From: a virus | Virus record (IMG/VR): IMGVR_UViG_3300029258_005166 | Span: 62,001-126,000 of that record | Reading direction: 5' to 3' (one strand) | Length of the DNA: 64,000 nt | In this document: positions 56,135-64,000 of the stretch, piece by piece | Layout: each line of letters starts with the position of its first letter | How positions within the stretch are numbered: position 1 is the first letter of the stretch | Position numbers and translations under genes: made by a program | Notes under the pieces: generated by a model | Database searches by the model: none | The model's input: the letters and a program-made list of their open reading frames with translations, nothing else | Told to the model about the DNA's origin: nothing

Positions 56135-57328
56135 TTACCTCTTAAATAGTTGTTTGTATTGATCTGCAATTTCAGATGGAACTGGTTTTCCCGCATCAAT
56201 TGCTGCTCCGATTTGTCGCCAATACTCTTGGTTATTCGCAGTTACGTCTGTTTTTCCTTGATTACGTCGTAGTTCCTGATATTGGCCGCGAGTCATTTTC
56301 CATACCGGCTTTTCTTCCTCAATCCCCGCCTTTCTTCGAACCCATTTGATGGCACTATCTAAGATACCGGGAGTCAACCTACCATATGGTGACGACTCTA
56401 TTTTGATTTCATGTATTTTACCCTGAAATCTACTTCTACTAACCAAGAGAAATACTTTGGGCTGTAGTTTGATAACCTCGCCTTCAACTGTTCTCGGGCC
56501 TTGATTTTCGGGCAAGCCGTAGTAGACGTTTCGACCACTGTAGAGTCGTTGAAGTCCGTTTTGAGATAAGTAGACTTCAACAGCAGATCTTTTCATCCCC
56601 ACACCTTTTTGTTGTTTGCGTTTAGGTGGAGCTTTGAAACTGATTGAACGATAGCCAAATTCGCCTCCGATGCCGAACATCCTTCGTGTTGCAATATTGC
56701 CCTCACTCAATGGATAGAAATAGGTAATCCAGCCTTCTTTCCAGTTTTCTTTTACAATTGCAGCGACAATATTAGTCGGATAAGTAGCATTATCCATCTT
56801 CATGGTTTTTTTGATGAGATCTATGACCCCTTCAAAATTATCTTTGCCATATTTTCTCATACTACGAGTCATTTCGGCACTCCCTATAGAAGCATCCGAA
56901 AACCTAAGCAAAGTAAATGGAAGTCTCTCGGTTTTCTGTCTTAGAACAAATTGAAAATAGCCAAGATCTACAATTTGCTGGGCGAATGTTTCTATATCGC
57001 TTTCCGAATAGCTTTGAGCCCCCATTCGGGCTCCGGGAGTTGGGGAAATGGGGGGACTCACATGAGACACCTCCCCGGCTCTTGGTAGTTGTTGTCCTAT
57101 GAATTGGACCAATCTTTCATAGGCATTTGCTATTTTCTTAAATTTAGATACCGCCTCAGGTTCGCCCGGATTAAGATCAGGATGCCATTTTTTAGCAAGG
57201 GCCCGATAAGCTATATCGAGAGTATCCTTATCTAAATTTTTACCAGCGAGATTTTCGAGACCCATGTGTTGCATGGCCTCGTAGGGGTCCATCTGAATTG
57301 CTGCTTCAAACCATTTTCTGAAATCCAT
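56135..57328 (-). CDS. J-domain protein with capsid-targeting-like N-terminus
   Basis: 397 aa. Begins MDFRKWFEAAIQ (tag). Residues 26-73 are a J domain: LDKDTLDIAYRALAKKWHPD, with HPD at 49-51, then FKKIANAYERL. The long C-terminal part (120-397) is beta-rich with a basic stretch KAPPKRKQQKG. Known: J domains turn on Hsp70 ATPase. Inferred: a packaged or virion J protein that hijacks host DnaK at the start of infection or helps assembly. A CTAAATA box (57334-57340) lies right before the ATG. Confidence 0.85.
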   Translation of the reverse strand: MDFRKWFEAAIQMDPYEAMQHMGLENLAGKNLDKDTLDIAYRALAKKWHPDLNPGEPEAVSKFKKIANAYERLVQFIGQQLPRAGEVSHVSPPISPTPGARMGAQSYSESDIETFAQQIVDLGYFQFVLRQKTERLPFTLLRFSDASIGSAEMTRSMRKYGKDNFEGVIDLIKKTMKMDNATYPTNIVAAIVKENWKEGWITYFYPLSEGNIATRRMFGIGGEFGYRSISFKAPPKRKQQKGVGMKRSAVEVYLSQNGLQRLYSGRNVYYGLPENQGPRTVEGEVIKLQPKVFLLVSRSRFQGKIHEIKIESSPYGRLTPGILDSAIKWVRRKAGIEEEKPVWKMTRGQYQELRRNQGKTDVTANNQEYWRQIGAAIDAGKPVPSEIADQYKQLFKR

Positions 57329-57333
57329 ATAGG

Positions 57334-57340
57334 TATTTAG
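57334..57340 (-). promoter_or_regulatory. Late-promoter-like box (CTAAATA) before the J-domain gene
   Basis: CTAAATA ends 5 bases before the ATG at 57328 with no Shine-Dalgarno site; the transcript would begin at or near the start codon. Confidence 0.45.
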
Positions 57341-58155
57341 CCGCAGCCGAAACTTTTGCCCTTCATCAAATTGGGGGGTAACTTAGGTTTATTGATGAAT
57401 GGGCAAATCGATCTATACTCACAGCGGTCACAGTGCCTTCCTATTCGCCCCCAGACCTTATCAGGGTCGTGAGCCTCTATTTGCTTATACCCCTCGCGTA
57501 ACTCGTTCTCAGCGGCTTCTAGGGCCTTCTGAGAGTATGTGGCACCGATTAGGTTTCCGCCTTCCACATAATACAGGGCTGCCTTGATCTTATCGGCAGG
57601 AACATCGAAGAGTTTCTGCACTACCCGCGAGTAGCAGCGTAATTGAAGGTCCTTTTTAATAGTTTCTTTGGTTTTTCGCCATCTCCCCCGCTTAGTGGTT
57701 TTGTAGTCGATGATGAAAAACTCGTCGCTTTTTTTAATTAGTCTGTCGATGAGGCCCACCACATGCCTCTCATTGGGGGGATCTAGGTCATATTCAAACG
57801 GATATTCTAGGTCGCCGTCAAAACCGATTTGCTCGGTAAGTGTGTGGAGTGACCTAAGATGACCCTTGAGCCGCTTCTGATAATCGGGCGGCAAAGAAGG
57901 GGCTTTTTTCTCAGTCCCACCATAGACCTCGATGGGTATTTTGCCTTGTAGTACCGCTCCACAGACTTCTTTTAGCTCCTTTTCGCCCTTGGCTCTAATG
58001 TATTCTTCTGCTATTTTGTGGAAGATGTTTCCATACACAAAATAAAAGGGTTCGGGTTCAGGAGATTCTATTTCTAGATGGTAGCGATATTTGTACTTGC
58101 AGGGGCATGTTTGGTAGATATCCCATCTACTTACAGAAATGTGGTCGATCTTCAT
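57337..58155 (-). CDS. PD-(D/E)XK nuclease (RecB/Cas4-like)
   Basis: 272 aa from the ATG at 58155 with ggagg upstream; the longer reading to 58341 runs over the divergent promoter. Core motifs: CPCKYKYRYHL at the start, FHKIAEEY, VGLIDRLIKK, FFIIDYKTTKRG, QLRCYSRVV, and the C-terminal Cys cluster CDRCEYRSICPF that can hold an iron-sulfur cluster with the N-terminal Cys. Known: 5'-3' exonucleases or nickases in DNA repair and replication. It sits divergently beside the primase gene. Confidence 0.88.
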   Translation of the reverse strand: MKIDHISVSRWDIYQTCPCKYKYRYHLEIESPEPEPFYFVYGNIFHKIAEEYIRAKGEKELKEVCGAVLQGKIPIEVYGGTEKKAPSLPPDYQKRLKGHLRSLHTLTEQIGFDGDLEYPFEYDLDPPNERHVVGLIDRLIKKSDEFFIIDYKTTKRGRWRKTKETIKKDLQLRCYSRVVQKLFDVPADKIKAALYYVEGGNLIGATYSQKALEAAENELREGYKQIEAHDPDKVWGRIGRHCDRCEYRSICPFINKPKLPPNLMKGKSFGCG

Positions 58156-58171
58156 GTTGCCTCCATCAATG

Positions 58172-58200
58172 TTGACATTTAGATGAAGGCAGTTTATCAT
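58172..58200 (+). promoter_or_regulatory. Sigma70-type promoter of the primase gene
   Basis: TTGACA (58172-58177), a 17-base spacer, and TATCAT (58195-58200). This is a host-type promoter, unlike the TATAAATA-like boxes before the head genes, consistent with early transcription of replication genes. Confidence 0.65.
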
Positions 58201-58231
58201 ATCTAGTGGATAAAATCTAGGGGAAAATGGA

Positions 58232-59287
58232 ATGGCAATAGAATTTGAAAGATTTCTTGATTGGGCGGAACGTCGCTTTGGCGATATAGTTGTCAAGGGC
58301 GATGAAGTTAAAATCAATTCTATTTTCACTGAAGACCACAAACATCATATGTGGTGTAATCCCTATGGCGGAAAGCATGGAAGACCCAACGGAGTTTTTC
58401 ATTGTTGGAAAACTGATACCAAAGGTTCATTGGTTTCCTTAGTAATGCAGGTAGACAATTGCACTTATGAGGAAGCTCTAGATATTCTTGGGGGAGCCGA
58501 CACTAGGTTGTCGGAGCTAGAAAAAAAGGTCAACGAAATCTTTAGCAAGAAACCAGACCCCTCCCCTGTTGTTGAAACCAAACCATCCAAAATAGAACTT
58601 CCGCCCTTCACTTATCCTTTTGATGAACTGCCCTCCAACAGTTACTATCGAGTTAAGGGAGAGGTCTATTTATTTCAGCGTAAACTAAACACAAACGGAT
58701 TGATGATTTGCACGGCGGGAGAATTTAAGGACAGAATTGTTATCCCGTACTATGATCGTGAAGACAAACTTGTTTACTTCAACAGCAGATACATTGGCAA
58801 TTCCAACAAAGTGCTGAGATACCGAGGCCCAGATAAAGAGATAGGCATTGGCAAGGGTGATGTTCTCTTCATGCCGAAATGGCCCAAGGAAAGGCAACGT
58901 GTTTTTCTCGCGGAAGGCGAATTTGATGCTCTCTCCATTCAGCAGTCGGGCCACATGGCAGCCGCTTTTGGTGGTAAGGCTTTGACCGACGAACAAATCG
59001 TCATTCTACGGAATAATCTAATTACGCCAATTATTTGTTTGGATTCCGACAAAGCCGGAAAGGTTGGATTGAGGAGAATGGCCGAGATTCTTTTGAAGGC
59101 CGGATTTTCCGAATTTGGGTTTATCAGATCTCCCAAGGAACACAAAGATTGGAACATCCTCTTGCAGAAATTTGGGCCCAAAGTCTTATTCCATTACATT
59201 CAAAAAAACGTCAAATTTTACGAAGGCAGTCACCACCGAACGGATGGGGAATGGACCAACATGGCTTTGGAATATCGGGATCTGTAA
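58232..59287 (+). CDS. DNA primase (zinc-binding CHC2-like + TOPRIM)
   Basis: 351 aa. The N-terminal zinc-binding region shows HHMWCNPYGGKHGRPNGVFH, then CWKTDTKGSLVSLVM. The TOPRIM part shows VFLAEGEFDALSIQQSG and IICLDSDKAGKVGLRRMAE with its Glu and two Asp. Known: synthesises RNA primers for lagging-strand replication. The N-terminal MAIEFERFLDWAER recalls the capsid tags but is part of the primase fold. A sigma70-like promoter precedes it. Confidence 0.93.
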   Translation: MAIEFERFLDWAERRFGDIVVKGDEVKINSIFTEDHKHHMWCNPYGGKHGRPNGVFHCWKTDTKGSLVSLVMQVDNCTYEEALDILGGADTRLSELEKKVNEIFSKKPDPSPVVETKPSKIELPPFTYPFDELPSNSYYRVKGEVYLFQRKLNTNGLMICTAGEFKDRIVIPYYDREDKLVYFNSRYIGNSNKVLRYRGPDKEIGIGKGDVLFMPKWPKERQRVFLAEGEFDALSIQQSGHMAAAFGGKALTDEQIVILRNNLITPIICLDSDKAGKVGLRRMAEILLKAGFSEFGFIRSPKEHKDWNILLQKFGPKVLFHYIQKNVKFYEGSHHRTDGEWTNMALEYRDL

Positions 59288-59299
59288 CTCTTCTAAGAT

Positions 59300-59767
59300 A
59301 TGGAAGAAAAAGCCATACTACCACCAACGAAGAACTTGCTTAGACCATTCATAGGGAAGGTTTGCACAATCTTTACCGTCCCAATAAATCGCAATTTCAA
59401 AGAAGAGAATCCGGGCACCTTTACCGAACAAGTATTCAACTACTTTACTGGCAGAGTATTAGAAACAGATGCAGAAGGAGTTTTGCTTGAGCAGCTTACA
59501 CCCGAACGCTTGAGAAGCTATTTTTGCAAGCAACATATTATCGCAATCTGTCAAGAAGAAGAGCTAAATCCCAACAATCCTGAACATGCCAAGAAGATAG
59601 CTGAGTTAAAAAAGGAAAGCGTAGCAAAAACAGAACTTAAAAAACAGGCTCAAGCAAAGTTGGCAAAAGAGGCAGAAATCCCACCATCCGGTCAGTTCAT
59701 GGATATAAATGCCATGAATGCTTTTTCAGAACAAATGCAGAATCAATCTCGCAATAGCAATAAGTAA
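59300..59767 (+). CDS. Hypothetical Sm-like protein
   Basis: 155 aa. Residues 13-80 have the strand pattern of a small barrel (LRPFIGKVCTIFTVPINRNF, NYFTGRVLETDAEGVLLEQL) then a Glu/Lys-rich helix (IAELKKESVAKTELKKQAQA). It follows the primase closely (12-base gap) and starts with ctaagatATG, no ribosome binding site. Nucleic-acid binding inferred. Its 3' end overlaps the next gene by 25 bases in convergent orientation. Confidence 0.7.
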   Translation: MEEKAILPPTKNLLRPFIGKVCTIFTVPINRNFKEENPGTFTEQVFNYFTGRVLETDAEGVLLEQLTPERLRSYFCKQHIIAICQEEELNPNNPEHAKKIAELKKESVAKTELKKQAQAKLAKEAEIPPSGQFMDINAMNAFSEQMQNQSRNSNK

Positions 59768-62124
59768 TAGGTCTTGTGGAATCTTGAAGGCAAATATTGC
59801 AATATATCGTGTGATTCAGCTTGTTTAAACAAAGCGGGCCTTCCCGTTTTCCTACCCCTTTCTTTTTCTGCTAAGGTCAGTATCTCGTCTAGGTAATGAT
59901 CGAGATCGGCCAAACTTGCCTCGCCTTTCTCGATTTGGGGCCTAATTTGATCGACTAAACTCGACACCATACCCTTTAGGTCGTCTTTTCGCGGCGACGG
60001 TTTTAATTCATCAATTTCGTCCTTGACCTTTTCGAGTTTTTCCTCGGTTTCGGGAGGTATTTCAATTTCCTCTTTAGCTTTTTCAGATTTTGGTTTTCGC
60101 TTGGGTTTGGCTTTGGGCTTAGGTTTTTCTGGCAGTTTCAAAACATGTTGTTTATAGAGACCTTCAAGCTGTTTCTCCGCATTTGTCTCAGGAGACCATG
60201 TGGGTCCTGTTCCTTTTTCAATAGCTCTCAACAAGCCATCTACCACCGTAGCTAGCATCTTATCGCCTGCTGTTCCGCCCGCCGCCGCCACTTTTTTGAT
60301 TTCTTCAGCCATTTTCTCTGGTGTGGGACGTTCGCTCGGTGCTTCGGCTTTGCGTTCCGGCTTTGGTTCTGGCTTTGGTTCTGGCTTGTCCTTGGGTTTT
60401 TCTCTGGCTTCTGCTTGCAGTTTCTTAATTTCTTTGCGAAATTCTTCGATGCGATTTGTGTAATGTTGAACTTTCGCATCTTTCAAAAGAGGAATATATC
60501 CTGGCTCAAATTCTGCCATCCCCTGGAGCGTTTTTCGGTAATGTTCCAATCTACCGACTAATCGATCTTGCTTTTCGCTTACAGGCAACTTATCGGCCTG
60601 CTTCATAAGTTTTTCGATTTCCTTTCCAAACAATTCCTCAAGTCGCCTTCCCTTCTTTCTCAATTCCTCTTGTTCCTCTGGCGATGTTTCGGGCTTGGGA
60701 GCAGGAGACGGGGGTTTTGGTTTCGCCTCTCCAGTTGGAGCGGGCTTGCTTGGTATTGGTTTTTCAACAAAGAAGTTCCTAAGATTAAGAAGATCATCGC
60801 CTCCTGGCACCCAACCCAATTTTTGAAGGTTGTTTTTAACGTAATTAAAAGCTTTTTTGTCGGCCAAGTTTGTAATGCCGAGACGATCCAAAAGATGACC
60901 CAACACATTACCCGAAATATGTACCGCTATGCTCTTTGGATGCTTCTCTCGTTCAGCAGAAAGATTGGTCACTTCCTCAAGAGCCTCTCGCACCGCCTGC
61001 TTGTCAAGAATATTCACGCCCTTGTGGATCAGCCAACGTAAGACATCGACGTGTCGTTCAGTACCGCTCTTTTTTGACAACCAGCCGCCCAAAGATGGAT
61101 CTTTTTCGACCCTTTGGGGTTTCGTTTTGGTTGCCCAACGATTAAACCAAGTTAATTCCGGTGTTGGTGGTGTTGTGGTTAAATCAGGATTTTCGAATTT
61201 TTCTTTGATGGTCAATTTGCTAGGCTTGACTTTGGGTTCGGCTTCCGCTGCTGCCGCCTCTTCTTCTTCTCGTTTTTTTATATCCGCAGCAATCTCCGCA
61301 TCTGTTTTTTCTTCAGGCTCGGTTTCTGCTTGCCCAGAAACATCAATCTCTCCCGGAGTGGGGACATCGGTAATGTCACCGATTCCAGTGGGTTTCGGTG
61401 TCCCAGGAGGAGCTTCGGGAGGGAAAGAAACGCTTGAAGGAACTACACCTCTGATTCTTTCAATAGCTCGTCGGGCTTTGCGGATCAAACCTTTAAGAGC
61501 ATTTCTAAATCTGTTGAGTATACTTCTAAGTCTACGAGCAATTCGTGCCTCAGAATAAACATGCTCCGACAATAGATCGTCTATAATCTCATCCGCTAGT
61601 AGATCCATCTGTTTTTCAAACTCAATGTATTCCCTTAGAGTTAAGCGAGGAATCGGGCCTTCCGTTTTAGGTTGTCCATAAATACCCCATCTCAAAGGCC
61701 CTTTTAGTTCTTCGGAAGGTTTTGGTGTAGGAGCAGGTTCTCTTGGAGGTCTTCCTTCTCTAGCACTAATCGGAGTCGGAGTAGAAGGTCTTTCTCTAGT
61801 ACCAAGAGGAGGACGAGATGGCTCTTCCTCTGAACCACTCCAAAGCCACTTCAATAAACCTTTGATTCCTTTCCAACGAGGTTTCTTTTTGGGGGCTTCT
61901 CTCGCAGCCCTTTCGGCATCCTGCCAACTCATGCCGGTTACTTGGGGATACCTAACACCTCCGGGTCTTGGTTGTGTGGGTTCGACCTCCACTTCTGGTC
62001 GCCCTGCCCTTTCCCGGAAGTATTCCCCTAATTCATCCCGTAGTTTATTGACGAGATCATCAACCTCAGTTTCTAGATCCTGTAGGACTTTTACAGCCTG
62101 TAGTTGTTCTGCTGATAATGCCAT
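59743..62124 (-). CDS. Large low-complexity Pro/Lys/Glu-rich protein
   Basis: 793 aa, mostly disordered: Pro/Lys/Glu-rich linkers (PEPKPEPKPERKAE, KPKPKAKPKRKPKSEKA) between helical islands (LREYIEFEKQMDLLADEIID, ARRLRSILNRFRNALKGLI) and one small globular region about 330-430 (WLSKKSGTERHVDVLRWLIH and following). No catalytic motif. No obvious tag. Size and composition suggest a virion or injected multi-domain protein. A tctatataag box lies upstream. Confidence 0.7.
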   Translation of the reverse strand: MALSAEQLQAVKVLQDLETEVDDLVNKLRDELGEYFRERAGRPEVEVEPTQPRPGGVRYPQVTGMSWQDAERAAREAPKKKPRWKGIKGLLKWLWSGSEEEPSRPPLGTRERPSTPTPISAREGRPPREPAPTPKPSEELKGPLRWGIYGQPKTEGPIPRLTLREYIEFEKQMDLLADEIIDDLLSEHVYSEARIARRLRSILNRFRNALKGLIRKARRAIERIRGVVPSSVSFPPEAPPGTPKPTGIGDITDVPTPGEIDVSGQAETEPEEKTDAEIAADIKKREEEEAAAAEAEPKVKPSKLTIKEKFENPDLTTTPPTPELTWFNRWATKTKPQRVEKDPSLGGWLSKKSGTERHVDVLRWLIHKGVNILDKQAVREALEEVTNLSAEREKHPKSIAVHISGNVLGHLLDRLGITNLADKKAFNYVKNNLQKLGWVPGGDDLLNLRNFFVEKPIPSKPAPTGEAKPKPPSPAPKPETSPEEQEELRKKGRRLEELFGKEIEKLMKQADKLPVSEKQDRLVGRLEHYRKTLQGMAEFEPGYIPLLKDAKVQHYTNRIEEFRKEIKKLQAEAREKPKDKPEPKPEPKPERKAEAPSERPTPEKMAEEIKKVAAAGGTAGDKMLATVVDGLLRAIEKGTGPTWSPETNAEKQLEGLYKQHVLKLPEKPKPKAKPKRKPKSEKAKEEIEIPPETEEKLEKVKDEIDELKPSPRKDDLKGMVSSLVDQIRPQIEKGEASLADLDHYLDEILTLAEKERGRKTGRPALFKQAESHDILQYLPSRFHKTYYLLLLRD

Positions 62125-62166
62125 ACCATATCCCCTTTTAGCTTATATAGAAGCCCCAAGAAGATA

Positions 62167-62409
62167 TTAGATGTTCCTGTGATCTTGAATTTTTTTGAGA
62201 GACATGATGCAAGCATCAAAACGATGGAACTCACTTCGCAAATATTCCAATTGAAGAGTTTCAAACTCCTCCACCTCGTTTCCTGAGATTTCAAATAGGA
62301 TATCCTTGCCGTGCCTTCCCACAACCTTGTAGCCATGCATTAAGAGGTAAGCTCCCGCTCCTAAATCACTTACGGATCGGGTGATGGTATCGGTATCTGT
62401 ATCTGTCAT
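62167..62409 (-). CDS. DUF5659-like small protein
   Basis: 80 aa from the second ATG (62409), chosen because aaggaa stands before it. The core SDLGAGAYLLMHGYKVVGRH followed by ILFEI matches the DUF5659 family of short phage/bacterial proteins. Role unknown. A strong terminator lies upstream at 62431. Confidence 0.68.
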   Translation of the reverse strand: MTDTDTDTITRSVSDLGAGAYLLMHGYKVVGRHGKDILFEISGNEVEEFETLQLEYLRSEFHRFDACIMSLKKIQDHRNI

Positions 62410-62430
62410 GTTCTTTTCCTTCATTCTGAG

Positions 62431-62463
62431 GGCACTCTTCGCCGCTTTGCGGCGAAGAGTGCC
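62431..62463. terminator. Intrinsic terminator-like hairpin
   Basis: ggcactcttcgccgc/gcggcgaagagtgcc with a ttt loop between two minus-strand genes. Confidence 0.9.
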
Positions 62464-62484
62464 ATTGTGTATGAAACTAAACTA

Positions 62485-62922
62485 TTAGTCTAAGACCGCT
62501 AGTTTCCTTAAATAAATAAGTTGTCCTTCAAGAATTTTTGCATCATTTAAGATATTTGATGCCTGTTTTCGCATATTCGCTATTCGTTCTTCGATCATGT
62601 CAAATGTCGTTTTTTGCTGGATTTTGGCGACTCCTGCTAAAGCTAGCACTTCCTTATAGGTTTTGCGGGAAACCTCCTTTTCCTCCAAACTCACAATATC
62701 AGGGGCCATTACACGGACATATTCCAAACCCGAATCATATAATTCTTTCTTTTCACCAATTGTTTGATGAAGCACACGAACATTTGCCATAGGGACATCA
62801 ACATAATCTTCGGGATTGACGGAGTCGTGGAAGGGTCCATGACATTTAAGATCATCCTCGATTTTGTTTCTTACCCCTTTTTCGTATTCTTTAAAACAAT
62901 CTCTTTCTAGTTGCTTACTCAT
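62485..62922 (-). CDS. Hypothetical helical protein
   Basis: 145 aa from the ATG at 62922 (aaggaga upstream). Helical throughout, with long coiled segments (TTFDMIEERIANMRKQASNI, then LEGQLIYLRKLAVLD). The N-terminus is acidic/basic mixed (KQLERDCFKEYEKGVRNKIE). It lies 12 bases downstream of the actin-like gene and is probably its partner, as small helical proteins often accompany phage actin-like filaments; that is inference. Confidence 0.72.
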   Translation of the reverse strand: MSKQLERDCFKEYEKGVRNKIEDDLKCHGPFHDSVNPEDYVDVPMANVRVLHQTIGEKKELYDSGLEYVRVMAPDIVSLEEKEVSRKTYKEVLALAGVAKIQQKTTFDMIEERIANMRKQASNILNDAKILEGQLIYLRKLAVLD

Positions 62923-62933
62923 TTTTCTCCTTA

Positions 62934-64000
62934 TTAGGCATGTTCTGCGGCTATCAGGCAACCTCTCGCCACAGAATAGAGAGGTTCCTTCGGCCTGATG
63001 ACACTGCCAATTTTGATTGGCAGTTTGGCCCCCTCTAGTTCCTTTTTGAACAGTTGAGGGAAGCCCTTGGGAGAACTCGTTCCCCCAGCGACCACAATAT
63101 CAACAGGGTCATCCAAAGGCCTCTGCTGACACTGTTCAAAGCCTTTTTTGATACCCTGAACAGTTTTGTGGATCATGATTTCGTATTGGCCCTTAATGGC
63201 TCTGTGGACGTATTCAGAACTGTCACCCGACAAGTCAATCTTTTCCTTCTCTCGATTGACGTAGCTAGTGGTTTCTTCGCCAATGGCTCTGGATGCTTGC
63301 TTATCGATCCAGTCGCCACTGTTGACAAGAGAGAACTTAAAGAGCGGGGCACCGAACATCGACATGCAAACGTTGACCATGCCAGCACCGCAATTGTGAA
63401 TAGTTAATTGTGGACCTGAAAACGAATGGTCTTCTTCAACAACTAAATCATAGACGATTCCTGAATATTCATTCGTTTCTAATTTTGTTATTCGCGAGCA
63501 ACAGAAACCATTTTCTATGAATATTTTCTCCATAAATGTACTATTATCGCAAGTAATAGTTCTAACTGCTTCTAAAAGTGAAAGAAAGCACTTTTTCCCA
63601 CTAGCGATAACTGACCACTCTTTTTTCTTGCCATTTATTGTTCTACCATCTATTGTTCCTCCTTGACGCGGAGGTCTGGAACTTAGACTTGCAGCGAATC
63701 CAATTCTAGAAAGACATTGTTTCGCCAATAAAATCAGCGACGTATTGGTGTTAGCAAAACAGAGAGTTCCATCTTCTATCCACCCATCAGAACGAACCAA
63801 ACCGGCCAGCAAATTAAAACAATCGCCATTGCTAATTCTTTCTAAAGACCAAGGATACCTTTTCCTTTTAAATTCATCATAGCAATGATTTTTAAACCAA
63901 TTCATGAGTCCTTTGCTATAACACTTTAGTCGAGTTGTGTTTTCATCTTTTCTCGTTCGGTTACTGGCTTTCCCGAAATTTTTCTCCAGGATACGTTCAA
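62934..64000 (-). CDS. Actin-like ATPase gene interrupted by an intein, 5' end outside window
   Basis: The frame is open to the right edge. Residues after the intein (152 aa) read CGAGMVNVCMSMFGAPLFKF, WIDKQASRAIGEETTSYV, VDIVVAGGTSSPKGFPQLFK and YSVARGCLIAAEHA, which are the phosphate-2 and adenosine motifs of actin/MreB/ParM-type ATPases. The intein ends FSGPQLTIHN and splicing leaves Cys+1. Known: phage actin-like proteins make filaments that move DNA or capsids. The intein is in the nucleotide-binding site. The N-extein is beyond 64000. Confidence 0.88.
   Translation of the reverse strand, partial: ERILEKNFGKASNRTRKDENTTRLKCYSKGLMNWFKNHCYDEFKRKRYPWSLERISNGDCFNLLAGLVRSDGWIEDGTLCFANTNTSLILLAKQCLSRIGFAASLSSRPPRQGGTIDGRTINGKKKEWSVIASGKKCFLSLLEAVRTITCDNSTFMEKIFIENGFCCSRITKLETNEYSGIVYDLVVEEDHSFSGPQLTIHNCGAGMVNVCMSMFGAPLFKFSLVNSGDWIDKQASRAIGEETTSYVNREKEKIDLSGDSSEYVHRAIKGQYEIMIHKTVQGIKKGFEQCQQRPLDDPVDIVVAGGTSSPKGFPQLFKKELEGAKLPIKIGSVIRPKEPLYSVARGCLIAAEHA
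63393..64000 (-). mobile_element. C-terminal part of an intein in the actin-like gene
   Basis: Upstream of residue Cys+1, the reading VYDLVVEEDHSFSGPQLTIHN has splicing blocks F and G. Further upstream, CFNLLAGLVRSDGWI is a LAGLIDADG motif, so this is a full intein with a homing endonuclease. Its N-terminal half lies outside the window. Confidence 0.88.

Noticed and set aside
58232-58282. Capsid-tag-like N-terminus on the primase (MAIEFERFLDWAER)
   Set aside because: The segment is part of the primase fold and its expression is from a host-type promoter; chance resemblance is more likely.
1-64000. tRNA genes
   Set aside because: I looked for T-arm-like GGTTCGA/AATCC blocks with a matching acceptor stem and saw none; a tRNA scan would be decisive.

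Overview
The window is part of the genome of a large tailed phage with a T4-type (gp20/gp21/gp22/gp23/gp17) head module. I read it as a myovirus of the wider T4-like group, with a moderately AT-rich genome, genes packed on both strands, and many intergenic stem-loop terminators. The host is not identifiable with certainty. It should be an envelope-complex bacterium: the phage carries lipoprotein and signal-peptide genes, and one secreted Gly/Tyr-rich protein (20361-21179) resembles a style of exported protein I associate with Planctomycetes, which is only a weak pointer.

Layout. 1-2006: a two-domain glycosyltransferase running off the left edge. 2034-6024: small virion-like proteins, a Dam-type methylase, and a membrane-anchored thioredoxin. 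6021-16645: surface-chemistry genes (glycosyltransferases, sulfotransferases, two paralogous SAM methyltransferases, a second Dam methylase, a SET protein) mixed with homing endonucleases, a CAP-domain lipoprotein and a solo TnpB. 16647-19515: an Smr remnant, a gutted TnpB, dihydrofolate reductase, a sulfotransferase and thymidylate synthase. 19586-28686: glycosyltransferases, GNAT, Nudix, an IS200/IS605 insertion, a phage gene broken into three pieces by two such elements, a sugar epimerase. 28730-32392: an AdoMetDC-like enzyme and a dense group of small proteins. 32434-46822: the head module on the minus strand (major capsid, scaffold, prohead protease, a 580-aa unknown, portal, large terminase), with two PD-(D/E)XK homing endonucleases and two inteins in the portal. 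46873-57328: secreted or membrane proteins (M28 peptidase, zinc metalloprotease, trypsin-like protease, MscL channel), a very acidic protein, a J-domain protein. 57337-64000: a RecB/Cas4-like nuclease, a primase, a 793-aa disordered protein, and an intein-split actin-like ATPase running off the right edge.

The most striking pattern is a short N-terminal tag of the form M-[K/R]-x-[F/W]-x-x-[F/W/Y]-[L/I/M]-x-E on about fifteen otherwise unrelated small proteins. It closely resembles the capsid targeting sequence of T4 internal proteins, which the gp21 protease removes inside the prohead. The tagged cores include a 2H phosphoesterase, a J-domain protein and a putative cysteine hydrolase. My interpretation is that this phage packs a large set of proteins inside its head for injection with the DNA. 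Other highlights are three inteins in the window, a conserved-loop/variable-stem hairpin family tied to IS605 elements, several genes visibly broken by those elements, and start codons placed directly behind late-promoter-like boxes with no ribosome binding site.
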